Assembly (NCBI RefSeq): GCF_949987515.2
Contig: NW_027192673.1
Location: forward strand, 1,421,001-1,485,000
Length of the DNA stretch: 64,000 nucleotides
From: Delphinus delphis
Lineage: Eukaryota; Chordata; Mammalia; Artiodactyla; Delphinidae
Reading direction: 5' to 3'
Positions 48,915-61,622 of this stretch are shown one piece after another. The notes below the pieces were generated by a model. That model had not been told where the DNA came from. It saw only the letters and a program-made list of their open reading frames with translations, and searched no databases. The position numbers were made by a program, and so were the translations under genes. Position 1 is the stretch's first letter; every line of letters begins with the position of its first letter.

Positions 48915-50494
48915 TTGGCCAAAAAGGGCGTATGCGTTTTTTCCTGAATATATTCAGGAAAAAACGCATACGCCCTTTTTGGCCAACCAAGCAAACTTGC
49001 AAAGGAAATCTGCACTACAATGAAGTCTCACTTCCCCCCGGTCAAAAGGGCCATCTGAAAAAAGTGTAAAATCCAGGAAGGCAGGACAGGCCATGGAGAA
49101 CTGGGAGCCTTGTTATGCTGATGGGCGGGATGTAAATTGCCAACAGACACTCGGGAGAAGTGTATGGTGTTTCCTGAAACATCTAAAAAACAAAGCAACA
49201 GAGCCTAGGGCACTTCCACTTATGGTCCTATAGCTTAGGGAAATTAAAATCAAAAAGACACAGCAACCCTAAAGTTTGGGACGCCTCAGTTTACAAGAAC
49301 CTCGTTTACCGTACAAGTTCAATATCACAGAAAGTGAAAAATGGATAAAGAACTTGTGGTACTTATGTACAATGCAGTATCACTCAGCAATGAAATCTAT
49401 GTCATCAGGCCCGTAGCAGCATCATGAGTGGATTCAGGTACGATGATTCTAACTGAAATAAGTCACACAGAAATAGAAACATCATAAGATATCACTAATA
49501 CACGGAATGTAAACTTGGCTACACAGGAACTGAATTACAGAACAGAACAGGTTGTCAAATTTAGAAAACCAACTTATGCTTGCTTAAGGGGAAAGGTGAG
49601 TTGGGGTGCTGCATAAAACCAGAGATTGAAATGAGCACAGATAAAGTTCCTTAAGCCAAATATGGAATAGACAAGAGCTACTCCTTGCTCAAAGAAATGG
49701 ACTCAACACCGCATATTAAACGCCTAAGAATGTACCTGACTAGTAAGTATCTTAAAACCTATGGATTGCTATGTCTCCGAAAGAGAATCAAGCATGTGTA
49801 CAGGGGCATAAACGCAGCAGTGATAGGATTGGAGATGTTCGGTGAGCAAATGAAGACCCTTTAAAGTCATATTGCATGGTACCCATTCCACGGGTTTCAA
49901 CTACCCAGGTTTTAGGTATTCTTCCTTCAGGTAAAACATGCATGTGGAACCCAGAGTATGATCAACCATGTGATCGGGAGACGTGTTCAAATATGTCTCA
50001 GTTTTCGTACACTGGTACTCGGGTGCAACATTCCAGACGCTTTACTAACACTCTCCCGACTTGGAGAGTCAGTCCCTTTAACCTCCTGTTTGGCCCAGTT
50101 TGCAATTTCTGTGGAAGATGAACAGGAATAGCGAGAACCAATGAGAGACTAGCTGGAGGTGTCTGGATGGGCAAATTTAACTCTAATTTCCCACCAGGAA
50201 GAGGAATTAACCAAAGGCTCAGCGTGCCGTGCCAGAACCAGATTAGGGCCTGAAGACATCCTGCGGTGTTGCGGCCAGGTCACAAGAAAGCGAGTTGAAG
50301 AAAGGAGCTCAGGGGCACTGTAATTCACAAACCTGCAGAGTTATAAATGACAGCTATCGTCCAAAAATATACTGAAGTAAGGCTGCCAAGAGGACTTGAA
50401 AGCGGGGCAGAATTACAGGAAACCGACTTCAGGAGGTAGACTGGAATTGCATTGAAAGCATAGGAAAAGAGGCAGAACGTCCACAATGATGCAC
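48915..50494 (+). repeat. Satellite monomer 28 (1,580 bp, type B)
   Basis: Perfect palindrome. Second dimer copy of monomer 26 to about 49,690, then a switch. The 3,159-bp dimer series begins at about 50,090. Confidence 0.9.
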
Positions 50495-52074
50495 TTGGCC
50501 AAAAAGGGCGTATGCGTTTTTTCCTGAATATATTCAGGAAAAAACGCATACGCCCTTTTTGGCCAACCAAGCAAACTTGCAAAGGAAATCTGCACTACAA
50601 TGAAGTCTCACTTCCCCCCGGTCAAAAGGGCCATCTGAAAAAAGTGTAAAATCCAGAAAGGCAGGACAGGCCATGGAGAACTGGGAGACTTGTTATGCTG
50701 ATGGGCGGGATGTAAATTGCCAACAGACACTCAGGAGAAGTGTATGGTGTTTCCTGAAACATCTAAAAAACAAAGCAACAGAGCCTAGGGCACTTCCACT
50801 TATGGTCCTATAACTTAGGGAAATTAAAATCAAAAAGACACAGCCACCCCAAAGTTCGGGACGCCTCCGTTTACAAGAACCTCGTTTACCGTACAAGTTC
50901 AATATCACAGAAAGTGAAAAATGGATAAAGAACTTGTGGTACTTACGTACAATGCAGTATCACTCAGCAATGAAATCTATGTCATCAGGCCCGTAGCAGC
51001 ATAATGAGTGGATTCAGGTACGATGATTCTAACTGAAATAAGTCACACAGAAAAAGAAACATCATAAGATATCACTAATACACGGAATGTAAACTTGGCT
51101 ACACAGGAACTGCATTCCAAAACAGAACAGGGTCTCAAATTTAGAAAACCAACTTATGCTTGCTTAAGGGTAAAGGTGAGTTGGGGTGCTGCATAAAACC
51201 AGAGATTGAAATGAGCACAGATAAAGTTCCTTAAGCCAAATATGGAATAGACAAGAGCTACACCTTGCTCAACGAAATGGACTCAAAACCCCATATTAAA
51301 CGCCTAAGAATGTACCTGACTAGTAAGTATCTTAAAACCTATGGATTGCTATGTCTCCAAAAGAGAATCAAGCGTGTGTACAGGGGCATAAATGCAGCAG
51401 TGATAGGATTGGAGAGGTTCGGTGAGCAAATGAAGACCCTTTGAAGTCATATTGCACGGTACCCATTCCACGGGTCTCAACTCTCCAGGTTTAAGGTATT
51501 CTTCCTTCAGGTAAAACATGCATGTGGAACCCAGAGTATGATCAACCATGTGATCGGGAGACGTGTTCAAATATGTCTCAGTTTTCCTCCCCTGGTACTC
51601 GGGTGCAACATTCCAGATGCTTTACTAACACTCTCCCGACTTGGAGAGTCAGTCCCTTTAACCTCCTGTTTGGCCCAGTTTGCAATTTCTGTGGAAGATG
51701 ACCAGGAATAGCGAGAACCAATGAGAGACTAGCTGGGGGTGTCTGGATGGGCAAATTTAACTCTCATTTCCCACCAGGAAGAGGAATTAACCAAAGGCTC
51801 AGCGTGCCGTGCCAGAACAAGATTAGGGCCTGAAGCCATCCTGTGGTGTTGCGGCCAGGTCACAAGAAAGCGAGTTGAAGAAAGGAGCTCAGGGGCACTG
51901 TAATTCACAAACCTGCAGAGTTATAAATGACAGCTATCGTACAAAAATATACTGAAGTAAGGCTGCCAAGAGGACTTGAAAGCGGGGCAGAATTGCAGGA
52001 AACCGATTTCAGGAGGTAGACTGGAATTGCATTGAAAGCATAGGAAAAGAGGCAGAACGTCCACAATGATGCAC
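50495..52074 (+). repeat. Satellite monomer 29 (1,580 bp, type B)
   Basis: Perfect palindrome. B member of the first copy of the triple dimer. Diagnostic changes are GGGAGACTTG near 50,685, AAAGTTCGGGACG near 50,853 and ATAACTTAGGG. Confidence 0.9.
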
Positions 52075-53653
52075 TTGGCCAAAAAGGGCGTATGCGTTTT
52101 TTCCTGAATATATTCAGGAAAAAACGCATACGCCCTTTTTGGCCAACCAAGCAAGCTTGCAAAGGAAATCTGCACTACAATGAAGTCTCACTTCCCCCCG
52201 GTCAAAAGGGCCATCTGAAAAAAGTGTAAAATCCAGAAAGGCAGGACAGGCCATGGAGAACTGGGAGCCTTGTTATGCTGATGGGCGGGATGTAAATTGC
52301 CAACAGCCACTCGGGAAAAGTGTATGGTGTTTCCTGAAACATCTAAAAAACAAAGCAACAGAGCCTAGGGCACTGCCACTTATGGTCCTATAGCTTAGGG
52401 AAATTAAAATCAAAAAGACACAGCCACCCCAAAGTTTGGGACGCCTCTGTTTACAAGAACCTCGTTTACAGTACAAGTTCAACATCGCAGAAAGTGAAAA
52501 ATGGATAAAGAAGTTGTGGTATTTACTTACAAAGCAATATCACTCAGCAATGAAATCTATGTCATCAGGCCCTTAGCATCACAATGAGTGGATTCAGGTA
52601 TGATGATTCTAACTGAAATAAGTCACACAGAAAAAGAAACATCATAAGATATCAGTAATACACGGAATGTAAACTTGGCTACACAGGAACTGAATTACAG
52701 AACAGAACAGGGTCTCAAATTTAGAAAACCAACTTATGCTTGCTTAAGGGGAAAGGTGAGTTGGGGTGCTGCATAAAACCAGAGATTGAAATGAGCACAG
52801 ATAAAGTTCCTTAAGCCAAATATGGAATAGACAAGAGCTACTCCTTGCTCAACGAAATGGACTCAACACCGCATATTAAACGCCTAAGAATGTACCTGAC
52901 TATTAAGTATCTTAAAACCTATGGATTGCTATGTCTCCAAAAGAGAATCAAGCGTGTGTACAGGGGCATAAATGCAGCAGTGATAGGATTGGAGAGGTTC
53001 GGTGAGCAAATGAAGACCCTTTGAAGTCATATTGCATGGTACCCATTACACGGGTCTCAACTCTCCAGGTTTAAGGTATTCTTCCTTCAGCTAAAACATG
53101 CATGTGGAACCCAAGTATGATCAACCATGTGAACGAGAGACGTGTTCAAATATGTCTCAGTTTTCCTCCCCTGGTACTCGGGTGCAACATTCCAGATGCT
53201 TTACTAACACTCTCCCCACTTGGAGAGTCAGCGCCTTTAACCTCCTGTTTGGCCCAGTTTGCAATTTCTGTGGAAGATGAACAGGAATAGCGAGAACCAA
53301 TGAGAGACTAGCTGGAGGTGTCTGGATGGGCAAATTTAACTCTAATTTCCCACCAGGAAGAGGAATTAACCAAAGGCTCAGCGTGCCGTGCCAGAACCAG
53401 ATTAGGGCCTGAAGACATCCTGCGGTGTTGCGGCCAGGTCACAAGAAAGCGAGTTGAAGAAAGGAGCTCAGGGGCACTGTAATTCACAAACCTGCAGAGT
53501 TATAAATGACAGCTATCGTCCAAAAATATACTGAAGTAAGGCTGCCAAGAGGACTTGAAAGCGGGGCAGAATTACAGGAAACCGACTTCAGGAGGTAGAC
53601 TGGAATTGCATTGAAAGCATAGGAAAAGAGGCAGAACGTCCACAATGATGCAC
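52075..53653 (+). repeat. Satellite monomer 30 (1,579 bp, type A)
   Basis: Perfect palindrome. A member of the first dimer copy. Diagnostic changes are CTCGGGAAAAGTG near 52,311, TTAGCATCACAATG and CTGACTATTAAG. Confidence 0.9.
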
Positions 53654-55233
53654 TTGGCCAAAAAGGGCGTATGCGTTTTTTCCTGAATATATTCAGGAAA
53701 AAACGCATACGCCCTTTTTGGCCAACCAAGCAAACTTGCAAAGGAAATCTGCACTACAATGAAGTCTCACTTCCCCCCGGTCAAAAGGGCCATCTGAAAA
53801 AAGTGTAAAATCCAGAAAGGCAGGACAGGCCATGGAGAACTGGGAGACTTGTTATGCTGATGGGCGGGATGTAAATTGCCAACAGACACTCAGGAGAAGT
53901 GTATGGTGTTTCCTGAAACATCTAAAAAACAAAGCAACAGAGCCTAGGGCACTTCCACTTATGGTCCTATAACTTAGGGAAATTAAAATCAAAAAGACAC
54001 AGCCACCCCAAAGTTCGGGACGCCTCCGTTTACAAGAACCTCGTTTACCGTACAAGTTCAATATCACAGAAAGTGAAAAATGGATAAAGAACTTGTGGTA
54101 CTTATGTACAATGCAGTATCACTCAGCAATGAAATCTATGTCATCAGGCCCGTAGCAGCATAATGAGTGGATTCAGGTACGATGATTCTAACTGAAATAA
54201 GTCACACAGAAAAAGAAACATCATAAGATATCACTAATACATGGAATGTAAACTTGGCTACACAGGAACTGCATTCCAAAACAGAACAGGGTCTCAAATT
54301 TAGAAAACCAACTTATGCTTGCTTAAGGGTAAAGGTGAGTTGGGGTGCTGCATAAAACCAGAGATTGAAATGAGCACAGATAAAGTTCCTTAAGCCAAAT
54401 ATGGAATAGACAAGAGCTACACCTTGCTCAACGAAATGGACTCAAAACCCCATATTAAACGCCTAAGAATGTACCTGACTAGTAAGTATCTTAAAACCTA
54501 TGGATTGCTATGTCTCCAAAAGAGAATCAAGCGTGTGTACAGGGGCATAAATGCAGCAGTGATAGGATTGGAGAGGTTCGGTGAGCAAATGAAGACCCTT
54601 TGAAGTCATATTGCACGGTACCCATTCCACGGGTCTCAACTCTCCAGGTTTAAGGTATTCTTCCTTCAGGTAAAACATGCATGTGGAACCCAGAGTATGA
54701 TCAACCATGTGATCGGGAGACGTGTTCAAATATGTCTCAGTTTTCCTCCCCTGGTACTCGGGTGCAACATTCCAGATGCTTTACTAACACTCTCCCGACT
54801 TGGAGAGTCAGTCCCTTTAACCTCCTGTTTGGCCCAGTTTGCAATTTCTGTGGAAGATGACCAGGAATAGCGAGAACCAATGAGAGACTAGCTGGGGGTG
54901 TCTGGATGGGCAAATTTAACTCTCATTTCCCACCAGGAAGAGGAATTAACCAAAGGCTCAGCGTGCCGTGCCAGAACAAGATTAGGGCCTGAAGCCATCC
55001 TGTGGTGTTGCGGCCAGGTCACAAGAAAGCGAGTTGAAGAAAGGAGCTCAGGGGCACTGTAATTCACAAACCTGCAGAGTTATAAATGACAGCTATCGTA
55101 CAAAAATATACTGAAGTAAGGCTGCCAAGAGGACTTGAAAGCGGGGCAGAATTGCAGGAAACCGATTTCAGGAGGTAGACTGGAATTGCATTGAAAGCAT
55201 AGGAAAAGAGGCAGAACGTCCACAATGATGCAC
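53654..55233 (+). repeat. Satellite monomer 31 (1,580 bp, type B)
   Basis: Perfect palindrome. B member of the second dimer copy; private ACTTATGTACAATG near 54,100. Confidence 0.9.
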
Positions 55234-56812
55234 TTGGCCAAAAAGGGCGTATGCGTTTTTTCCTGAATATATTCAGGAAAAAACGCATACGCCCTTTTTG
55301 GCCAACCAAGCAAGCTTGCAAAGGAAATCTGCACTACAATGAAGTCTCACTTCCCCCCGGTCAAAAGGGCCATCTGAAAAAAGTGTAAAATCCAGAAAGG
55401 CAGGACAGGCCATGGAGAACTGGGAGCCTTGTTATGCTGATGGGCGGGATGTAAATTGCCAACAGCCACTCGGGAAAAGTGTATGGTGTTTCCTGAAACA
55501 TCTAAAAAACAAAGCAACAGAGCCTAGGGCACTGCCACTTATGGTCCTATAGCTTAGGGAAATTAAAATCAAAAAGACACAGCCACCCCAAAGTTTGGGA
55601 CGCCTCTGTTTACAAGAACCTCGTTTACAGTACAAGTTCAACATCGCAGAAAGTGAAAAATGGATAAAGAAGTTGTGGTATTTACTTACAAAGCAATATC
55701 ACTCAGCAATGAAATCTATGTCATCAGGCCCTTAGCATCACAATGAGTGGATTCAGGTATGATGATTCTAACTGAAATAAGTCACACAGAAAAAGAAACA
55801 TCATAAGATATCAGTAATACACGGAATGTAAACTTGGCTACACAGGAACTGAATTACAGAACAGAACAGGGTCTCAAATTTAGAAAACCAACTTATGCTT
55901 GCTTAAGGGGAAAGGTGAGTTGGGGTGCTGCATAAAACCAGAGATTGAAATGAGCACAGATAAAGTTCCTTAAGCCAAATATGGAATAGACAAGAGCTAC
56001 TCCTTGCTCAACGAAATGGACTCAACACCGCATATTAAACGCCTAAGAATGTACCTGACTATTAAGTATCTTAAAACCTATGGATTGCAATGTCTCCAAA
56101 AGAGAATCAAGCGTGTGTACAGGGGCATAAATGCAGCAGTGATAGGATTGGAGAGGTTCGGTGAGCAAATGAAGACCCTTTGAAGTCATATTGCATGGTA
56201 CCCATTACACGGGTCTCAACTCTCCAGGTTTAAGGTATTCTTCCTTCAGCTAAAACATGCATGTGGAACCCAAGTATGATCAACCATGTGAACGAGAGAC
56301 GTGTTCAAATATGTCTCAGTTTTCCTCCCCTGGTACTCGGGTGCAACATTCCAGATGCTTTACTAACACTCTCCCCACTTGGAGAGTCAGCGCCTTTAAC
56401 CTCCTGTTTGGCCCAGTTTGCAATTTCTGTGGAAGATGAACAGGAATAGCGAGAACCAATGAGAGACTAGCTGGAGGTGTCTGGATGGGCAAATTTAACT
56501 CTAATTTCCCACCAGGAAGAGGAATTAACCAAAGGCTCAGCGTGCCGTGCCAGAACCAGATTAGGGCCTGAAGACATCCTGCGGTGTTGCGGCCAGGTCA
56601 CAAGAAAGCGAGTTGAAGAAAGGAGCTCAGGGGCACTGTAATTCACAAACCTGCAGAGTTATAAATGACAGCTATCGTCCAAAAATATACTGAAGTAAGG
56701 CTGCCAAGAGGACTTGAAAGCGGGGCAGAATTACAGGAAACCGACTTCAGGAGGTAGACTGGAATTGCATTGAAAGCATAGGAAAAGAGGCAGAACGTCC
56801 ACAATGATGCAC
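55234..56812 (+). repeat. Satellite monomer 32 (1,579 bp, type A)
   Basis: Perfect palindrome. A member of the second dimer copy; private GGATTGCAATG near 56,083. Confidence 0.9.
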
Positions 56813-58392
56813 TTGGCCAAAAAGGGCGTATGCGTTTTTTCCTGAATATATTCAGGAAAAAACGCATACGCCCTTTTTGGCCAACCAAGCAAACTTGCAA
56901 AGGAAATCTGCACTACAATGAAGTCTCACTTCCCCCCGGTCAAAAGGGCCATCTGAAAAAAGTGTAAAATCCAGAAAGGCAGGACAGGCCATGGAGAACT
57001 GGGAGACTTGTTATGCTGATGGGCGGGATGTAAATTGCCAACAGACACTCAGGAGAAGTGTATGGTGTTTCCTGAAACATCTAAAAAACAAAGCAACAGA
57101 GCCTAGGGCACTTCCACTTATGGTCCTATAACTTAGGGAAATTAAAATCAAAAAGACACAGCCACCCCAAAGTTCGGGACGCCTCCGTTTACAAGAACCT
57201 CGTTTACCGTACAAGTTCAATATCACAGAAAGTGAAAAATGGATAAAGAACTTGTGGTACTTACGTACAATGCAGTATCACTCAGCAATGAAATCTATGT
57301 CATCAGGCCCGTAGCAGCATAATGAGTGGATTCAGGTACGATGATTCTAACTGAAATAAGTCACACAGAAAAAGAAACATCATAAGATATCACTAATACA
57401 TGGAATGTAAACTTGGCTACACAGGAACTGCATTCCAAAACAGAACAGGGTCTCAAATTTAGAAAACCAACTTATGCTTGCTTAAGGGTAAAGGTGAGTT
57501 GGGGTGCTGCATAAAACCAGAGATTGAAATGAGCACAGATAAAGTTCCTTAAGCCAAATATGGAATAGACAAGAGCTACACCTTGCTCAACGAAATGGAC
57601 TCAAAACCCCATATTAAACGCCTAAGAATGTACCTGACTAGTAAGTATCTTAAAACCTATGGATTGCTATGTCTCCAAAAGAGAATCAAGCGTGTGTACA
57701 GGGGCATAAATGCAGCAGTGATAGGATTGGAGAGGTTCGGTGAGCAAATGAAGACCCTTTGAAGTCATATTGCACGGTACCCATTCCACGGGTCTCAACT
57801 CTCCAGGTTTAAGGTATTCTTCCTTCAGGTAAAACATGCATGTGGAACCCAGAGTATGATCAACCATGTGATCGGGAGACGTGTTCAAATATGTCTCAGT
57901 TTTCCTCCCCTGGTACTCGGGTGCAACATTCCAGATGCTTTACTAACACTCTCCCGACTTGGAGAGTCAGTCCCTTTAACCTCCTGTTTGGCCCAGTTTG
58001 CAATTTCTGTGGAAGATGACCAGGAATAGCGAGAACCAATGAGAGACTAGCTGGGGGTGTCTGGATGGGCAAATTTAACTCTCATTTCCCACCAGGAAGA
58101 GGAATTAACCAAAGTCTCAGCGTGCCGTGCCAGAACAAGATTAGGGCCTGAAGCCATCCTGTGGTGTTGCGGCCAGGTCACAAGAAAGCGAGTTGAAGAA
58201 AGGAGCTCAGGGGCACTGTAATTCACAAACCTGCAGAGTTATAAATGACAGCTATCGTACAAAAATATACTGAAGTAAGGCTGCCAAGAGGACTTGAAAG
58301 CGGGGCAGAATTGCAGGAAACCGATTTCAGGAGGTAGACTGGAATTGCATTGAAAGCATAGGAAAAGAGGCAGAACGTCCACAATGATGCAC
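56813..58392 (+). repeat. Satellite monomer 33 (1,580 bp, type B)
   Basis: Perfect palindrome. B member of the third dimer copy; private CAAAGTCTCAGCG near 58,112. Confidence 0.9.
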
Positions 58393-59971
58393 TTGGCCAA
58401 AAAGGGCGTATGCGTTTTTTCCTGAATATATTCAGGAAAAAACGCATACGCCCTTTTTGGCCAACCAAGCAAGCTTGCAAAGGAAATCTGCACTACAATG
58501 AAGTCTCACTTCCCCCCGGTCAAAAGGGCCATCTGAAAAAAGTGTAAAATCCAGAAAGGCAGGACAGGCCATGGAGAACTGGGAGCCTTGTTATGCTGAT
58601 GGGCGGGATGTAAATTGCCAACAGCCACTCGGGAAAAGTGTATGGTGTTTCCTGAAACATCTAAAAAACAAAGCAACAGAGCCTAGGGCACTGCCACTTA
58701 TGGTCCTATAGCTTAGGGAAATTAAAATCAAAAAGACACAGCCACCCCAAAGTTTGGGACGCCTCTGTTTACAAGAACCTCGTTTACAGTACAAGTTCAA
58801 CATCGCAGAAAGTGAAAAATGGATAAAGAAGTTGTGGTATTTACTTACAAAGCAATATCACTCAGCAATGAAATCTATGTCATCAGGCCCTTAGCATCAC
58901 AATGAGTGGATTCAGGTATGATGATTCTAACTGAAATAAGTCACACAGAAAAAGAAACATCATAAGATATCAGTAATACACGGAATGTAAACTTGGCTAC
59001 ACAGGAACTGAATTACAGAACAGAACAGGGTCTCAAATTTAGAAAACCAACTTATGCTTGCTTAAGGGGAAAGGTGAGTTGGGGTGCTGCATAAAACCAG
59101 AGATTGAAATGAGCACAGATAAAGTTCCTTAAGCCAAATATGGAATAGACAAGAGCTACTCCTTGCTCAACGAAATGGACTCAACACCGCATATTAAACG
59201 CCTAAGAATGTACCTGACTATTAAGTATCTTAAAACCTATGGATTGCTATGTCTCCAAAAGAGAATCAAGCGTGTGTACAGGGGCATAAATGCAGCAGTG
59301 ATAGGATTGGAGAGGTTCGGTGAGCAAATGAAGACCCTTTGAAGTCATATTGCATGGTACCCATTACACGGGTCTCAACTCTCCAGGTTTAAGGTATTCT
59401 TCCTTCAGCTAAAACATGCATGTGGAACCCAAGTATGATCAACCATGTGAACGAGAGACGTGTTCAAATATGTCTCAGTTTTCCTCCCCTGGTACTCGGG
59501 TGCAACATTCCAGATGCTTTACTAACACTCTCCCCACTTGGAGAGTCAGCGCCTTTAACCTCCTGTTTGGCCCAGTTTGCAATTTCTGCGGAAGATGAAC
59601 AGGAATAGCGAGAACCAATGAGAGGCTAGCTGGAGGTGTCTGGACGGGCAAATTTAACTCTCATTTCCCACCAGGAAGAGGAAATAACCAAAGGCTCAGC
59701 GTGCCGTGCCGGAACCAGATTAGGGCCTGAAGCCATCCTGCGGTGTTGCGGCCAGCTCAAAAGAAAGCGAATTGAAGAAAGGAGCTCAGGGGCACTGTAA
59801 TTCACAAACCTGCAGAGTTATAAATGACAGCTATCGTCCAAAAATAGACTGAAGTAAGGCTGCCAAGAGGACTTGAAAGCGGGGCAGAATTGCAGGAAAC
59901 CGATTTCAGGAGGTAGACTGGAATTGCATTGAAAGCATAGGAAAAGAGGCAGAACGTCCACAATGATGCAC
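58393..59971 (+). repeat. Satellite monomer 34 (1,579 bp, type A)
   Basis: Perfect palindrome. A member of the third dimer copy. The near-identity ends at about 59,575, where TTTCTGCGGAAG replaces TTTCTGTGGAAG. Confidence 0.9.
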
Positions 59972-61550
59972 TTGGCCAAAAAGGGCGTATGCGTTTTTTC
60001 CTGAATATATTCAGGAAAAAACGCATACGCCCTTTTTGGCCAACCAAGCAAGCTTGCAAAGGAAATCTGCACTACAATGAAGTCTCACTTCCCCCCGGTC
60101 AAAAGGGCCATCTGAAAAAAGTGTAAAATCCAGAAAGGCAGGACAGGCCATGGAGAACTGGGAGCCTTGTTATGCTGAAGGGCGGGATGTAAATTGCCAA
60201 CAACCACTCGGGAGAAGTGTATGGTGTTTCCTGAAACATCTAAAAAACAAAGCAACAGAGCCTAGGGCACTTCCACTTATGGTCCTATAGCTTAGGGAAT
60301 TTAAAATCAAAAAGACACAGCCACCCCAAAGTTTGGAACGGCTCTGTTTACAAGAACCTCGTTTACAGTACAAGTTCAACATCGCAGAAAGTGAAAAATG
60401 GATAAAAAAGTTTTGGTATTTACTTACAAAGCAATATCACTCAGCAATGAAATCTGTGTCATCAGGCCCTTAGTAGCACAATGAGTGGATTCAGGTATGA
60501 TGATTCTAACTGAAATAAGTCACACAGAAAAAGAAACATCATAAGATATCAGTAATACACGGAATGTAAACTTGGCTACACAGGAACTGAATTACAGAAC
60601 AGAACAGGGTCTCAAATTTAGAAAACCAACCTATGCTTGCTTAAGGGTAAAGGTGAGTTGGGGTGCTGCATAAAACCAGAGATTGAAATGAGCACAGATA
60701 AAGTTCCTTAAGCCAAATATGGAATAGATAAGAGCTACTCCTTGCTCAAAGAAATGGACTCAACACCGCATATTAAACGCCTAAGAATGTACCTGACTAG
60801 TAAGTATCTTAAAATCTAGGGATTGCTATGTCTCCGAAAGAGAATCAAGCATGTGTACAGGGGCATAAACGCAGCAGTGATAGGATTGGAGAGGTTCAGT
60901 GAGCAAATGAAGACCCTTTGAAGTCATATTGCATGGTACCCATTCCACGGGTTTCAACTACCCAGGTTTAATGTATTCTTCCTTCAGCTAAAACATGCAT
61001 GTGGAACCCATGTATGATCAACCATGTGAACGGGAGACGTGTTCAAATATGTCTCAGTTTTCGTACCCTGGTACTCGGGTGCAACATTCCAGACGCTTTA
61101 CTAAAACTCTCCCCACTTGGAGAGTCAGCGCCTTTAACCTCCTGTTTGGCCCAGTTTGCAATTTCTGCGGAAGATGAACAGGAATAGCGAGAACCAATGA
61201 GAGACTAGCTGGAGGTGTCTGGACGGGCAAATTTAACTCTCATTTCCCACCAGGAAGAGGAAATAACCAGAGGCTCAGCGTGCCGTGCCGGAACCAGATT
61301 AGGGCCTGAAGCCATCCTGCGGTGTTGCGGCCAGGTCACAAGAAAGCAAGTTGAAGAAAGGAGCTCAGGGGCACTGTAATTCACAAACCTGCAGAGTTAT
61401 AAATGACAGCTATCGTCCAAAAATAGACTGAAGTAAGGCTGCCAAGAGGACTTGAAAGCGGGGCAGAATTGCAGGAAACCGATTTCAGGAGGTAGACTGG
61501 AAGTGCATTGAAAGCATAGGAAAAGAGGCAGAACGTCCACAATGATGCAC
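59972..61550 (+). repeat. Satellite monomer 35 (1,579 bp, type A)
   Basis: Perfect palindrome. Follows an A unit, so the A/B alternation breaks here. Private changes include GGGAATTTAAAATC near 60,294 and AAAATCTAGGG near 60,811. Confidence 0.9.
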
Positions 61551-61622
61551 TTGGCCAAAAAGGGCGTATGCGTTTCTTCCTGAATATATTCAGGAAAAAA
61601 CGCATACGCCCTTTTTGGCCAA
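61551..61622. repeat. Palindrome variant, GCGTTTCTTCC in left arm
   Basis: One T-to-C change in the left-arm T-run; otherwise perfect. Confidence 0.9.

Larger units (their letters stand above)
43275..49590 (+). repeat. 3,160-bp A/B dimer in two copies
   Basis: About 43,275-46,434 and 46,435-49,590. Private variants of monomers 25 and 26 all recur 3,160 bp downstream. The match begins between 43,251 and 43,381 and ends near 49,690. Confidence 0.87.
50090..59575 (+). repeat. 3,159-bp B/A dimer in three copies
   Basis: About 50,090-53,250, 53,250-56,410 and 56,410-59,575. I see only about five single-base differences across the copies, making this the clearest higher-order repeat in the window. 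Confidence 0.9.
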
